Notes: a model not told the origin generated them from the letters alone. A stretch of DNA of 64,000 nt from Campylobacter blaseri (GCF_013201895.1 NZ_CP053841.1:744001-808000), one strand, 5' to 3'; counted from the stretch's first letter, positions 1 through 11,758 are shown. Program-made: numbers and translations.

Positions 1-628
1 CTAAGCAAGATAAATTCATATTTTTAGCTATTTTAATGCTATCTGTTAAGTAGTATTCATTTTGTGTGTTTTTATTTGAAATTTTAGGCAAAATTTGTTT
101 TAAAACCTCACTCTTAAAGCAGTAGCAACCTGCATTTGAAGATCTTACTAGTTTTTCTTCTTCTGTTGCATCTTTTTCTTCAACTATTTTTTGTATCTCG
201 CCATTTATATTTATAACTCTTCCATAGCCTGTTGGATCTTTTGCCTCAAAAACACTAAGTGTTATATCTGCATTTGTTAAAATCAATTTTTTAAGTTCAT
301 CTATCTTTATAAGTGGCATATCTCCACAAAGAATAAGAGTTTTTTCTTTATTAAATTTGATATCTTTTAGCGCTCCAGCAGTTCCTGGGTAATTTTTAAT
401 ATCTTGTTTGTAGATTTTAGTATTTTTAAATTTGCTAAGTATAACATCTTTAATTTCATCAAATTGGTGATTTAGCACAACACTAACATCATCACTAATT
501 TCATATGCTTTTTTTAAGATATGGATTATCATAGGTTCACCGCAAATTTCAAAAAGAACTTTTGCTTTACTAGATTTCATCCTAGTTCCAAACCCAGCTG
601 CTAATATTATAATTGATGTATTATTCAT
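1..628 (-). CDS. glmU: Bifunctional GlmU, N-terminal part (UDP-GlcNAc pyrophosphorylase), cut by window edge
   Basis: GlmU makes UDP-N-acetylglucosamine for peptidoglycan and LPS; this end carries the uridylyltransferase domain. Translated from the ATG at 628, the protein starts MNNTSIIILAAGFGTRMKSS, the nucleotide-binding signature of the family (LAAGxGTRM). Further on are the conserved stretches LCGDMPL, DPTGYGR, IVEEKDA and NEYYLTD, in family order. About 209 codons are present; the C-terminal acetyltransferase half would lie beyond base 1. The stretch 629-811 is intergenic between this gene and the divergent transporter. The call rests on several ordered motifs and is firm. Confidence 0.93.
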   Translation of the reverse strand, partial: MNNTSIIILAAGFGTRMKSSKAKVLFEICGEPMIIHILKKAYEISDDVSVVLNHQFDEIKDVILSKFKNTKIYKQDIKNYPGTAGALKDIKFNKEKTLILCGDMPLIKIDELKKLILTNADITLSVFEAKDPTGYGRVININGEIQKIVEEKDATEEEKLVRSSNAGCYCFKSEVLKQILPKISNKNTQNEYYLTDSIKIAKNMNLSCL

Positions 629-781
629 AATATTCCTAAATTTAAGATTTTATGTTAATTTTACCAAAATTATAATAAAAATAATATTTCAAAGATCAAA
701 TATCGGTACTCATTTTGTTATTTTAGTGCTGATTTTTAAAATTTTGGTCTAAATCGTAGTAATATTTAAAATCAAAAATAG

Positions 782-787
782 TATAAT
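782..787 (+). promoter_or_regulatory. Probable -10 element of the EamA gene at 812
   Basis: A perfect TATAAT lies 24 bases before the GTG start and just ahead of the AAGGA ribosome site at 801-805. No good -35 is seen, which is normal for Campylobacter sigma-70 promoters. Confidence 0.5.
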
Positions 788-811
788 TATTTTTTATTAG
801 AAGGATTATAT

Positions 812-1687
812 GTGAATAAGCTTATATTTGTAACTATTATTTGGGCATTTAGCTTTAGTCTAATTGGCGTTTATTTAAAAGGCGTGGATAGCTCTTATGC
901 TGCTCTTTTAAGGGTGGTTTTGGCTTTAATATGTTTTTTGCCTTTTATGAAATTTAAAAATATAGATTATAAATTAGCAGGTATGGCTTGTCTAATAGGA
1001 GGTGTACAGATAGGTTTTATGTATATTTTTTATTATTCATCATTTAAATATTTAAGTGTTCCAGAGTTGGCTCTTTTTACTATTTTTACTCCATTTTATA
1101 TAACAATTTTTTATGATTTTTTGGAAAAAAGATTTAGAGCACTATATTTAATAAGCGTTTCAATAGCTATTTTTGGAGCTTTTATAATAAAATATAATGG
1201 TATAAATGAAAATTTCTTAAAAGGATTTTTGCTAATTCAAGGTGCAAATATTTGCTTTGCAATAGGACAAAGTCTATATAAATTTAAATTCGAAAAATAT
1301 AACTTAGTAGAGCAAAGAGATGTTTTTGGTTACTTTTTTGTAGGTGCAAGCATTGTTTGCAGTTTTGTTTTTTTATTTTTTGGAGATGGTTCAAAAATAG
1401 CTTTAAGTTTAACTCAAATACTCATTATAGTATGGCTTGGTGTTGTAGCTAGTGGGCTTTGTTATTTTCTTTGGAATAAAGGAGCTTGTGAGGTTGATAG
1501 TGGGGTTTTAGCCATTATGAATAATGCCTTAGTTCCAGCTGCTATAGTAGTAAATTTACTATTTTGGGGCAAAGATACTGATATGGTTAAGCTTATTTTA
1601 GGTGGTGCTATTATATATCTATCTTTGATTATACATAAACGAATAATAAAATACTATTCTAAAAATGAAACAGAGGTATTAAGTTGA
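812..1687 (+). CDS. EamA/DMT-family membrane transporter
   Basis: This is a 291-residue, very hydrophobic protein with about ten predicted membrane helices in two five-helix halves, the layout of the drug/metabolite transporter (EamA) family. It begins MNKLIFVTIIWAFSFSLIGV. The substrate cannot be told from sequence. The start is GTG at 812, with AAGGA at 801-805 giving normal spacing; an ATG at 810 is out of frame and meets TGA at once. The gene stands alone between divergent glmU and the efflux operon starting at 1800. A second, unrelated-looking EamA protein is at 33602-34480. Confidence 0.85.
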   Translation: MNKLIFVTIIWAFSFSLIGVYLKGVDSSYAALLRVVLALICFLPFMKFKNIDYKLAGMACLIGGVQIGFMYIFYYSSFKYLSVPELALFTIFTPFYITIFYDFLEKRFRALYLISVSIAIFGAFIIKYNGINENFLKGFLLIQGANICFAIGQSLYKFKFEKYNLVEQRDVFGYFFVGASIVCSFVFLFFGDGSKIALSLTQILIIVWLGVVASGLCYFLWNKGACEVDSGVLAIMNNALVPAAIVVNLLFWGKDTDMVKLILGGAIIYLSLIIHKRIIKYYSKNETEVLS

Positions 1688-1799
1688 TTTATATTTGTTA
1701 AATTTATCAATTTAAATATCTTATTGAAATAAAATTAACATTTACTTTAAGATTATATATTACAATCCAATATGAATATATAAATATAAAAGAGTAAAT

Positions 1800-2984
1800 A
1801 TGAAAAAAATTATAAAGTACCTTATATTTTTTATAGTTTTAATTGGAATTGGCTACTTTGGATATATTAAATTTCTAAAAGAAGATGAAAAGGTAGACTA
1901 TTTCACAGTAAAACCATCTAGTGGCGATCTTTTAAACTCTGTTGCGGCAACTGGAGAAGTTTTAGCAAGAGATTTAGTTGATGTTGGTGCACAAGTTGGC
2001 GGTCAAATTCAAAAGCTTTATGTCTCTCTTGGTGATACAGTTAAAAAAGGCGATACAATAGCAGATATTGACTCTGTTAAGCAGGCAAATGAGATAGCTA
2101 AATTAAACGCTCAACATAGAATTTATATGGCGGATTTAAATGCAACATCTGTTGCTTTAAAAATTGCAAAGACAAAATATGATAGAGAGAAAAAGCTATA
2201 CCGTTCAAATGCAACTTCAAAAGAGAGTTTAGAAAATGCAGAAAATGAAATAGCTTTCAATATGGCTAAAGTAGAGCAGATTAAAGCTCAAATTGATCAA
2301 AATATGATAAATTTAGATACAGCAAAGACAAATTTAGGTTATACAAAGATAGTAGCGCCTCTTGATGGAACTATAGTTTCTGTTCTTGTAAAAGAGGGGC
2401 AAACTGTTAATGCCAACCAAAGCACTCCTGTCATAGTGCAAATTGCAGATTTAACAAAACTTGAGATTAATATGGAGATAGCAGAAGGGGATTTGCCAAA
2501 AGTACAAACAGGTATGAAGGTAAGATACTCCATTTTGGCTGAACCTAATAAAAAGATGACAGGGTATATTGATAGTATTGATCCAGCTATGACTACTTTA
2601 AGTGATGGGTCTTTATCAAAACTTTCAGCATCTCAAAGCTCAAATAGTGCAGTTTACTACTATGGAAAAGTTTTAGTAGACAACCACGATAATTTTTTAA
2701 AAATAGGCATGACTGTGGAAAATAGCATTATCATAGAAGAATCAAAAGATACTATCTATATACCTAAAAATCTTATATTCAAAAAAGATAATAGTTCTTA
2801 TGTCAAAGTTTTAAAAGGTAGTAAGATAGTTGAAAAAAGTGTAAAACTTGGTATATCTGATGGTTTTTATCAAGAGATACTCGAAGGCATTGATGTAGAT
2901 GATGATATTATATCAAGTACCAAAAGTGGCAAAAAAGAATTCAAAGGACAAATGGGACCACCACGTAGAGCAACTAGGATGTAG
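1800..2984 (+). CDS. macA: MacA-like periplasmic adaptor (membrane fusion protein)
   Basis: This is the adaptor of a tripartite efflux pump, bridging an inner-membrane ABC transporter and an outer-membrane channel. The 394-residue protein has one N-terminal membrane helix (about residues 5-25), then a barrel-sandwich/lipoyl half (VDVGAQVGGQIQKLYVSLGD), a long coiled-coil hairpin (about 95-175), the second lipoyl half (IVAPLDGTIV) and a beta-barrel domain. It is followed two bases later by the MacB-like ABC protein and then by an outer-membrane lipoprotein, the usual macAB plus channel arrangement. Substrates of such pumps range from macrolides to peptides and lipids and cannot be set here. 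Confidence 0.9.
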   Translation: MKKIIKYLIFFIVLIGIGYFGYIKFLKEDEKVDYFTVKPSSGDLLNSVAATGEVLARDLVDVGAQVGGQIQKLYVSLGDTVKKGDTIADIDSVKQANEIAKLNAQHRIYMADLNATSVALKIAKTKYDREKKLYRSNATSKESLENAENEIAFNMAKVEQIKAQIDQNMINLDTAKTNLGYTKIVAPLDGTIVSVLVKEGQTVNANQSTPVIVQIADLTKLEINMEIAEGDLPKVQTGMKVRYSILAEPNKKMTGYIDSIDPAMTTLSDGSLSKLSASQSSNSAVYYYGKVLVDNHDNFLKIGMTVENSIIIEESKDTIYIPKNLIFKKDNSSYVKVLKGSKIVEKSVKLGISDGFYQEILEGIDVDDDIISSTKSGKKEFKGQMGPPRRATRM

Positions 2985-2986
2985 AA

Positions 2987-4915
2987 GTGTTAAAACTCGA
3001 AAATATTAATAAGAAATTTGTATTTGGCGATAATGATATCCATGTCCTTAAAGATATAAATTTAGAGATTAAAAAAGGTGAGTTTATAGCTATTATTGGA
3101 CAATCAGGATCTGGTAAATCAACTCTTATGAATATAATTGGCTGTCTTGATACCCAAACTAGCGGTAAATACATAATAGATGGCAAAGATATTAGCTCTT
3201 TTAATAGCAATCAAAAAGCAAAGTTAAGAAAAGATAAATTTGGCTTTGTCTTTCAAAAATACAACCTAATTACATCTTTAAGCTCTCTTGATAATGTTGT
3301 TTTACCTGCTATTTATGGTGGTTTGGAAAAAGATGAAAGAGAAAGACGCGCTTATGAGCTTTTAGATAGCCTTGGTATGAAAGATAAAGCTCCTAGTATG
3401 CCAAACAAGTTAAGTGGCGGACAGCAACAAAGAGTTAGTATAGCAAGAGCTTTAATGAATGGCGGAGAGATAATACTAGCTGATGAGCCAACTGGAGCAT
3501 TAGATAGTAAAAGTGGAGAGATGGTTATGGAGATTATAGGAGATCTTCATAAAAAAGGGCATACCATTGTTCTTGTAACTCATGATAAAAATATTGCAAA
3601 CTATGCAAACAGAATAATTGAGATAAAAGATGGTAAAATTTTAAGCGATGAGACTAAGAAAGATGAACAATATAGCCAAAAAGAGCAGATTAGAACCAAA
3701 AATAGACTATTTGTTGATTTAATAAATAAATCAGTTCAATCTTTTAAGATGTCAATTAGCTCAATACTTGCACACAAGCTTAGATCTTTACTTACAATGC
3801 TTGGAATTATTATAGGAATTTCATCTGTTATCTGTGTTGTTGCATTAGGCGAGGGTTCGCAAGAAAAAATACTATCATCAATTAGGGCAATTGGTACAAA
3901 TACTATAAATATCTACCCAGGAAAAAGTTTTGGTGATATGAGGGCAAATAGGGTAAATACGCTAAATATGGATGATTCTTTGTTTCTTGGAAGGCAATCA
4001 TATCTGGACTATTCTACTCCAAATACTTCAACTTCTGGAACTCTTACATATGGAAACAAAAACCTAAATGCATCTTTAAGGGGAGGAAGTGAATACTCTT
4101 TAAGTATTAATGGGATAGAGATAGAATCAGGAAGAGACTTTACCAAATACGATATAGACTCCTCAAACTCAGTGGTTATAATAGATGATGCCACAAATGA
4201 TGAGTTTTTTAAAGATATTGATCCAATTGGGAAGGTTGTATTTTTCAATAAAAAACCATTAAAAATAATTGGAATTACAAAAAAAGATGATGGTGCTTTT
4301 GGTGGTTCTGGTGTTTTAAGACTTTATTCTCCTTTTAGTACAGTGATTAATAAAATAACCGGAGATAGAAGTGTTCAAAGTATAACAGTAAAAGTTAAAG
4401 ATGATGTGGATCCTCAACTCGCAGAAGATGCACTTGTCAATATTTTAACGCAAAAACATGGAAGAAAAGACTTTTTTACTAGAAACTCAGATACAATTAG
4501 ACAAACTGTTGAAAGTACTATGGGAACTATGAGAATTTTAATCTCCTCAATAGCCTTTATATCGCTTTTAGTTGGTGGAATTGGTGTTATGAATATAATG
4601 CTTGTCAGTGTAACTGAAAGAACAAAAGAGATAGGTATAAAAATGGCAATAGGAGCAAAACAAAGCGATATAATGCAGCAATTTTTAATAGAATCCATAG
4701 TCCTTTGTATAATAGGTGGTATTTTAGGTCTTATTTTTGCTTATAGTTTTGGGTATATTTTTAACCAGCTAAGTAGCGATTTTTATATGATATTTAACGT
4801 AACACCGGCAATTATAGCTATATTAACATCAACTTTTATAGGGGTTGCTTTTGGTTACATCCCAGCCAAAAATGCAAGTAAATTAAATCCTATAGAGGCA
4901 CTTTTGCAGGAGTAA
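2987..4915 (+). CDS. macB: MacB-like ABC transporter (ATPase fused to permease)
   Basis: This 642-residue protein has an N-terminal ABC ATPase: Walker A GQSGSGKST, the signature LSGGQQQR and Walker B IILADEP. A MacB-type permease follows, with one membrane helix near residue 270, a large periplasmic domain, and three C-terminal helices around the motif MLVSVTERTKEIGIKMAIGA. In the family, ATP binding drives periplasmic substrate through the outer-membrane channel rather than across the inner membrane. The GTG start at 2987 lies two bases after the macA stop, so the two are probably translationally coupled. The next gene starts six bases after its stop. Confidence 0.93.
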   Translation: MLKLENINKKFVFGDNDIHVLKDINLEIKKGEFIAIIGQSGSGKSTLMNIIGCLDTQTSGKYIIDGKDISSFNSNQKAKLRKDKFGFVFQKYNLITSLSSLDNVVLPAIYGGLEKDERERRAYELLDSLGMKDKAPSMPNKLSGGQQQRVSIARALMNGGEIILADEPTGALDSKSGEMVMEIIGDLHKKGHTIVLVTHDKNIANYANRIIEIKDGKILSDETKKDEQYSQKEQIRTKNRLFVDLINKSVQSFKMSISSILAHKLRSLLTMLGIIIGISSVICVVALGEGSQEKILSSIRAIGTNTINIYPGKSFGDMRANRVNTLNMDDSLFLGRQSYLDYSTPNTSTSGTLTYGNKNLNASLRGGSEYSLSINGIEIESGRDFTKYDIDSSNSVVIIDDATNDEFFKDIDPIGKVVFFNKKPLKIIGITKKDDGAFGGSGVLRLYSPFSTVINKITGDRSVQSITVKVKDDVDPQLAEDALVNILTQKHGRKDFFTRNSDTIRQTVESTMGTMRILISSIAFISLLVGGIGVMNIMLVSVTERTKEIGIKMAIGAKQSDIMQQFLIESIVLCIIGGILGLIFAYSFGYIFNQLSSDFYMIFNVTPAIIAILTSTFIGVAFGYIPAKNASKLNPIEALLQE

Positions 4916-4920
4916 TAGTA

Positions 4921-6282
4921 ATGAGAATTTATATTTTAGCAATTTTAACAATATTTTTAGTAGGATGTGCTCCAAAAAGTGGCATTGATAATTACGAGGT
5001 TATCTATAAATTTGAAGATGTAAATCAAAGCTATGAAGTAAAAAAAGAGTGGTATAAACTATATCATCAAAACTACTTAAACTCTTTAGTGGATAGAGCA
5101 CTAAGTAAAAATCAAGATATGTTAATAGCAAGCTTAAATACTATGCAAGCATATGCTAGAGTTGGTATTATTGAAGCTGATAAATTTCCAACTTTTATAG
5201 CAAACTATCAAATAGACACTTCAAGAAATTTAAATACAAATAACTCAAGTTGGCAAGATAGATATGGAGCTAATTTAAGCGCTAGTTACGAAATAGATCT
5301 TTTTAGAAAAATTGAAGATAGTATTAGTGCTTTAAAATGGCAAACTATAGCAACTAAATTTGATAAAGATAGTTTAGAGCTTAGTATAATGAACTCAGTT
5401 GTAAGTGCATATTTTAAAGAGCTGTTTTTAAATAGCTCTTTAAGGCTTTTAAATGAAAATTTAAACAATTACAAAAAGCTTTATAATCTTGCTAATTTGA
5501 AATTTAAAAATGGAAAAGCTAGTTTAGACTCGCCGCTTGAAGCTAAAAAGGCAATTTTATCTCTAGAAAGTAAAATACTAAGCTATCAAAAAGATAGATT
5601 GTCAAATCAAGAGTTTTTAAAAAATCTTCTTTTTATGGGCAAGGATGAAAATTTAAATATACCAAATATTTTACTTGAAGATGTAAATTTAGTGGGCGTG
5701 GATTTAGAAATTCCATATTATGCACTAACATATAGACCGGATTTAAATGCTCTAATCGCGTCAATAAATTCATCTTTTTACAACTATCTAACTAGCAAAA
5801 AGGCCTTTTATCCAAGCATAACTATTGGATCTACTCTAAGCTCAAACGAGGACGATATAAAGCATAGTTTTGATCTTATTGATTTAAGTGCAAATTTGAG
5901 GATTAATCTACCATTTTTAAACTATAAAAGATTAAAAGGTCAGCTAAAAGTAGACGAGTTGGAATTTGAAAAAAGAGTTGTAAATTATCAAAAAAAACTA
6001 TTAGAGATTACAAATGAACTTGATAGATTAAATTCTGAGCATAAAGTAATTACAAACGAACTTAAAAATAGTGAAAATATAGCTAAAAATAACTATAAAC
6101 TTTCAAATTTATACCATAAAAGATATATAAATGGAAAATATGAACTTAAAGACTATATAGAGTCTAAAAATAGCTATATTAATTCTAAAATTAGCATCTT
6201 AGAGCAAAAATATATGCTTATAAATAATGAAATTGCCATATATAAAACGCTATCAGGCAAATATGAAAATAGACAGCTTTAA
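4921..6282 (+). CDS. Outer-membrane efflux lipoprotein (TolC/CusC-like)
   Basis: This is a 453-residue outer-membrane channel for the MacAB-like pump. The N-terminus has a lipoprotein signal ending FLVGC, so Cys16 is probably lipidated. The body is rich in long alpha-helices with two repeats of the outer-membrane efflux (OEP) type, as in NodT/CusC/OprM proteins. It is the third and last gene of the macA-macB unit and starts six bases after macB. A perfect palindromic terminator follows. The family is clear; the substrate is unknown. Confidence 0.85.
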   Translation: MRIYILAILTIFLVGCAPKSGIDNYEVIYKFEDVNQSYEVKKEWYKLYHQNYLNSLVDRALSKNQDMLIASLNTMQAYARVGIIEADKFPTFIANYQIDTSRNLNTNNSSWQDRYGANLSASYEIDLFRKIEDSISALKWQTIATKFDKDSLELSIMNSVVSAYFKELFLNSSLRLLNENLNNYKKLYNLANLKFKNGKASLDSPLEAKKAILSLESKILSYQKDRLSNQEFLKNLLFMGKDENLNIPNILLEDVNLVGVDLEIPYYALTYRPDLNALIASINSSFYNYLTSKKAFYPSITIGSTLSSNEDDIKHSFDLIDLSANLRINLPFLNYKRLKGQLKVDELEFEKRVVNYQKKLLEITNELDRLNSEHKVITNELKNSENIAKNNYKLSNLYHKRYINGKYELKDYIESKNSYINSKISILEQKYMLINNEIAIYKTLSGKYENRQL

Positions 6283-6303
6283 AAAATACATAAAACTTTA
6301 CAC

Positions 6304-6328
6304 ATCTTATTCACAATGTGAATGAGAT
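6304..6328. repeat. Imperfect 25-base inverted repeat after the efflux operon
   Basis: ATCTTATTCACA, one central base, then TGTGAATGAGAT: the arms match at 11 of 12 positions. It lies between two convergent genes, 22 bases after the efflux gene. It may be part of the terminator region or a protein-binding site. The half-site TGTGAAT recurs at 6350-6356, and a partial copy, ATGTGAA, lies near 6416. Confidence 0.5.
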
Positions 6329-6365
6329 ACCCATTAAATCGCACTTATATGTGAATAGATAAACT

Positions 6366-6389
6366 AAAAGCCCTAAATTTAGGGCTTTT
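6366..6389. terminator. Bidirectional terminator between the efflux operon and tgt
   Basis: A perfect 24-base palindrome: AAAAGCCCTAAA followed by its reverse complement, ending in a T run on either strand. It sits between convergent genes (the efflux gene ends at 6282, tgt ends at 6469), so it can serve both. Confidence 0.75.
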
Positions 6390-6468
6390 GAGATAAGCAT
6401 AGTTAGTAAAAGCCCATGTGAACGAAAGTTGAAATTTAACCTTAAAATGCAATAAATCAAAGATAAAA

Positions 6469-7605
<1,137 letters not shown>

Positions 7606-7622
7606 TTAATTTTGGAGTAAAA

Positions 7623-9044
7623 ATGAAAAATATTTTAATTGTTTGTGATGGAATTGTAGCAAAAAGATTCTTAGAAAGAGTATCAAGTCTAAAAAATATA
7701 AATCATAAATATAAAATTATAACAAATAAAGCAAAAACGATAAATGATAAAATAGAAGAAAATGAGAATATGCAAATTCACAGATTTGACCCAACTAGCT
7801 TTGAGAGATTAAAAGGCGTTGCTAGTGGCAAATTTGATAGTTTTATGATAGTTTTGGATAATGAGTTTGATGCTATCCACACATACAAAAATTTAAGAAA
7901 AATTGATAAAGAACAAGAGATATTTATGCTTGATGAGTGGGGTGTGATTAATAAAATTGATAAAGATGAAAACTTAAAAGTTATGGATGTTTTATCAGTT
8001 GTCTCATCAAGGCTTATAAGTTTTTTACCAGATAATCCAGCATTAGCCGATAATATAGGTGTTGGAAAAGGTGAAATTATGGAGGTTAAAGTTCCAATAG
8101 GAAGTCCATTTGCTTATAAAAAAATTGGTATGATTTTACAATCTGATTTTAAAATTCCAATACTATATAGACACAATGAGATAATAGTAACAAAATACTC
8201 AACAGTTATATTTCCTAATGATTCTTTATTGCTTGTTGGAGAGCCACCTGTTTTAAGGAATGTATTTAGATCTATTAAAAAGGTTGTAGGTAGATTTCCA
8301 TCACCTTTTGGAAGCAATATCTACTTTTTTGTTGATATGGCGGTTATGAAATACGATGAGTTTGAAAATGCAATTAAGAACATTAGATTTTTAAACAAAG
8401 CAATAAGTAGTCAAAAAATATATATAAGAGTTATAAACCCTACATTAAATGAAACATTAGAGAATTTAAAAAAGATAAATGAAGAAGAGGATATTGAAGT
8501 TATTATTGATTTTAAAAGATCTAAACCAAGTATGCTTAAAGATGATGTTGAAAAATACAAAATTGGAGTTTTTGTAACAAATAATAGCTTTTTTAACTCA
8601 AATAAAGAGAGATTGCACAATTTAAAAATTCCTGTTCTTACCTTGGGAGAGGGTAATTTGGATAAGCTTACAAAGGGAGTCGTTTTGGTTTCTAGTAAAA
8701 ATAATACTCAAGAATCAAGTGTTGTTTTTGATTTATGTTCTCAGCTCAATATAAATGTGCATTTATACTACTATGATCAAGGTGTTAATGCAAGCGAAGA
8801 GATAGTAAATTACTATGAAAACCTTGCAGAACTTTTTGATGAAGAGCTTCATGTCATAGATGATGGCAAAGAAAATCCAATCTACACCCTTCAAAAAGAG
8901 GATAATTTCATACAATTTTTACCTTTTAATGAAAAAGTTTTAAAAAATAGTTTTGCTTCACATCTTTCAAGAAATATGGATGAGTTGTATTTTAGGCTTG
9001 ATAAAAATTATCAGCTTTTTGTTCCTAGTTTTTATGAAATTTAA
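7623..9044 (+). CDS. TrkA-like (RCK domain) potassium-transport-related protein, COG3400 type
   Basis: This 473-residue cytosolic protein begins with a Rossmann-like TrkA-N segment (KNILIVCDGIVAKRFLERV). At about residues 135-205 it has a TrkA-C/RCK-C domain (IMEVKVPIGSPFAYKKIG through DSLLLVGEPP). A long C-terminal half follows that I do not recognise. In Campylobacter this protein is usually annotated as a COG3400 or TrkA-like protein. RCK domains bind nucleotides or cations to gate K+ channels or transporters, but no channel gene is adjacent. The gene ends 12 bases before aroB and probably heads the aroB-mscS-mtaB unit. Confidence 0.8.
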   Translation: MKNILIVCDGIVAKRFLERVSSLKNINHKYKIITNKAKTINDKIEENENMQIHRFDPTSFERLKGVASGKFDSFMIVLDNEFDAIHTYKNLRKIDKEQEIFMLDEWGVINKIDKDENLKVMDVLSVVSSRLISFLPDNPALADNIGVGKGEIMEVKVPIGSPFAYKKIGMILQSDFKIPILYRHNEIIVTKYSTVIFPNDSLLLVGEPPVLRNVFRSIKKVVGRFPSPFGSNIYFFVDMAVMKYDEFENAIKNIRFLNKAISSQKIYIRVINPTLNETLENLKKINEEEDIEVIIDFKRSKPSMLKDDVEKYKIGVFVTNNSFFNSNKERLHNLKIPVLTLGEGNLDKLTKGVVLVSSKNNTQESSVVFDLCSQLNINVHLYYYDQGVNASEEIVNYYENLAELFDEELHVIDDGKENPIYTLQKEDNFIQFLPFNEKVLKNSFASHLSRNMDELYFRLDKNYQLFVPSFYEI

Positions 9045-9056
9045 AAAGGTTAATTT

Positions 9057-10097
9057 ATGAAAATTGATATAAGCTTTAAAGATCCTAGCAAAGACTACTT
9101 TGTCTATATTGATGAGTTAAAAGAGCTTGAGTTTGATTCTAGTGTTGCAATAGTTACAAACCAAAGAGTTGGCGGTTTATGGCTTAAAGATATTTTACCT
9201 AAAATAAAATCTAAAAATTTACATATCATTTCAATTCCAGATGGTGAAGAATATAAGAGTTTTGAGACATTAAATTATATCTTAGAACAACTTTTTATAG
9301 CAAAATTAGATAGAAAATCAACACTTATTTCTTTTGGTGGTGGTGTTGTTAGTGATTTAACAGGATTTGCAGCAAGTATATATCAAAGAGGTATAAGTTT
9401 TATTAATATACCAACAACTCTACTAGCACAAGTTGATGCAAGTGTGGGTGGAAAAACAGGAATTAATACCAAATTTGGAAAAAACTTAATAGGCTCTTTT
9501 TATCAGCCAAAAGCTGTTTATTGTGAAAGTAAATATTTACAAACTTTGCCAAACAGGGAATTTAGTGCAGGTGTTGCAGAGGCTATAAAAATGGCTATTA
9601 TGTTTGATAGAAATTTTTTTCAATATTTTGCAAATCATAATCTTCATAAAAAAGAAGAATTGGCATTTGTCATAAAAAAATGTGTAGAATTAAAAGCAGA
9701 TATTGTAAGTAAAGATGAGAAAGAAAGTGGTATAAGATCTGTTTTAAACTACGGTCATACCTTTGCACATGTTATAGAAAATGAGACGAAATATCTTAAG
9801 TTTTTACATGGGGAAGCTGTTTCTATAGGTATGAATATGGCAAATTTGCTAGCGCTTAAATTAGGATATCTTAAAGAAGAAGAGTATAAGAGAATTAAGG
9901 ATATTTTAATTAAATTTAATCTACCTGTGTACTATAAAATTAAAGATAAAGAGCTTTTTTATGAATCATTTTTTCTAGATAAAAAAAGTTCAAATTCTAA
10001 AGTAAAATTTATATTGCCAAATTCCATTGGTAATTTTATAATAAAAGATGATATTGATAGAGATATGGTTATCTCTGTTTTAAGTGAGTTTGCATGA
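9057..10097 (+). CDS. aroB: 3-dehydroquinate synthase
   Basis: AroB converts DAHP to 3-dehydroquinate, the second step of the shikimate pathway, using NAD+ and a divalent metal. The 346-residue protein has the NAD-binding motif [19 protein letters not shown], the segment [20 protein letters not shown], and the metal-binding histidine region [11 protein letters not shown] and [11 protein letters not shown]. Length and motifs are normal. It overlaps mscS by four bases (ATGA), so translation is coupled. The pathway leads to chorismate, the substrate of the trp operon at 17.2 kb. Confidence 0.96.
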   Translation: MKIDISFKDPSKDYFVYIDELKELEFDSSVAIVTNQRVGGLWLKDILPKIKSKNLHIISIPDGEEYKSFETLNYILEQLFIAKLDRKSTLISFGGGVVSDLTGFAASIYQRGISFINIPTTLLAQVDASVGGKTGINTKFGKNLIGSFYQPKAVYCESKYLQTLPNREFSAGVAEAIKMAIMFDRNFFQYFANHNLHKKEELAFVIKKCVELKADIVSKDEKESGIRSVLNYGHTFAHVIENETKYLKFLHGEAVSIGMNMANLLALKLGYLKEEEYKRIKDILIKFNLPVYYKIKDKELFYESFFLDKKSSNSKVKFILPNSIGNFIIKDDIDRDMVISVLSEFA

Positions 10098-11758
10098 GAG
10101 TGTTTTTTTTAAGCTTTATAGTTTTGTTTGCCTCTTGTTTAAATGCAATGGATGTAAACAAGAGTGATATTAATGAAGAGTTAAATAAGACAACTCTAGT
10201 TGTTGATAAGAAAAAAACTATTCCACCTGAGATAGTTGAGGCAGAAAATAAGCTAAAGGCTCTAGAGAGCAGTGTTAAAGATAATATCTGGCTTATACAA
10301 TATAGCAATCACCAAAAGTATAATAATTTAAAAAAAGAGTATGATGATACAAGAGCAGCGTATAGAAGAGAAAAAAATGAAGAAAAAAAATCAAATTTAG
10401 ATAAAAAACTTAAAACTATCTCTGAGCAAATAGATCTTTTAAAAGACTATTCAGCTGCCCCTTTTACAAAAATTTTAGAAGTTAAAAATTTAGGAGAACA
10501 AGAGAGAATTGCAAATCCAATAGAGATACTCTCTGGAATTTCAGATATTAAAAATTTACTTAATCAAAAAAGTGAATATAGAAATAATCTAAATAGCCTA
10601 TCTATGCTTATAGCCAAATTTGAAGAGAAGAAAAATTTATTAAATTTACTACTTTCAGATGATCCTGATAATGAGGATTTAAAAAATAAAATAGAGACAT
10701 TAAATTTAAAAATGAATGAGTTTTTATCGGTTCAAGAGATAGGAAAAACAACATTTGATGTATATTCAAAAAGGATTGATGAGAGGATAAATAGCATAAG
10801 GCTAGATATAACAGAGCAGATTAAAAGAGCTATAAATATTATAGCGCTAATTATATTTGTTATTTTGTTGTCAATTTTGTTTAAATATATAGCTAAAAAA
10901 TCTATAAAAGATGATGATAGAATTTACACCACAAATAAGGTTATAAACTTTTTAAATGTAACTCTTATAATAATAATTGTATTTTTAGCATATATAGAAA
11001 ATGTTACATATTTTGTAACAGTTCTTGGGTTTGCTTCAGCCGGTATTGCCATTGCTATGAAAGATATGTTTATGTCTATGCTTGGATGGCTTGTTATAAC
11101 TGTTGGAGGAAGTTTTCATGTAGGTGATAGAATTAGAGTTAAGAAATTAAGTGGTGAGCTTTATGTTGGAGATATAATAGATATCTCAATTCTTAGAATG
11201 ACAATATATGAAGATGTTACATATACTACTTATACAGAATCAAGGCGTGCAGGTAGGATTATTTTCATTCCAAATAACTATATTTTTACAGAGTTAATTG
11301 CAAATTATACTCACTATGGTATGAAAACAGTTTGGGATGGAATTGACATACTTTTAACATTTGATAGCAACCATCAAAAGGCAACTCACCTTATACAAAA
11401 TATCGCTAGAAAATACTCTAAAGGATATACCGAGATGGCTAAAAAAAGTATGAATAAACTAAGAAGACAATACAGTATTAAAAACTCAAGTATGGAGCCA
11501 CGAATTTTTCAATTTTTTGAACCTTATGGTATAAAGATTAGTGTTTGGTATATGACAAACTCATATGCGTCTTTAAATCTTAGAAGTAATATATCTGGTG
11601 AAATTTTAGACGCTATAAGAAATGAAGATGATATAACCATCGCTTACCCAACACAAACACTATATCTAAGAGATAAAAATAGTAATATAAATCAAACTTT
11701 AGAGACACAAGAGATTAAAAACGAAGAAAAAACTCAAATCAAGGAAGAGAACTCTTGA
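10094..11758 (+). CDS. MscS-family mechanosensitive channel with long periplasmic N-terminus
   Basis: This 554-residue protein has a signal peptide ([19 protein letters not shown]), then about 200 charged, coiled-coil-prone residues. Three membrane helices lie between about 245 and 345, followed by the MscS pore and beta domain ([40 protein letters not shown]). MscS-type channels open under membrane tension and release solutes in hypo-osmotic shock. The extended periplasmic region resembles larger MscS-like proteins rather than E. coli MscS (286 residues). The gene overlaps both neighbours by four bases. Confidence 0.9.
   Translation: MRVFFLSFIVLFASCLNAMDVNKSDINEELNKTTLVVDKKKTIPPEIVEAENKLKALESSVKDNIWLIQYSNHQKYNNLKKEYDDTRAAYRREKNEEKKSNLDKKLKTISEQIDLLKDYSAAPFTKILEVKNLGEQERIANPIEILSGISDIKNLLNQKSEYRNNLNSLSMLIAKFEEKKNLLNLLLSDDPDNEDLKNKIETLNLKMNEFLSVQEIGKTTFDVYSKRIDERINSIRLDITEQIKRAINIIALIIFVILLSILFKYIAKKSIKDDDRIYTTNKVINFLNVTLIIIIVFLAYIENVTYFVTVLGFASAGIAIAMKDMFMSMLGWLVITVGGSFHVGDRIRVKKLSGELYVGDIIDISILRMTIYEDVTYTTYTESRRAGRIIFIPNNYIFTELIANYTHYGMKTVWDGIDILLTFDSNHQKATHLIQNIARKYSKGYTEMAKKSMNKLRRQYSIKNSSMEPRIFQFFEPYGIKISVWYMTNSYASLNLRSNISGEILDAIRNEDDITIAYPTQTLYLRDKNSNINQTLETQEIKNEEKTQIKEENS

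Noticed and set aside
1800-6282. MacAB-channel genes as the type I secretion route for the RTX protein
   Set aside because: MacB-type ATPases lack the type I (HlyB) architecture and the operon is over 20 kb from both islands; a dedicated type I system would be expected elsewhere.
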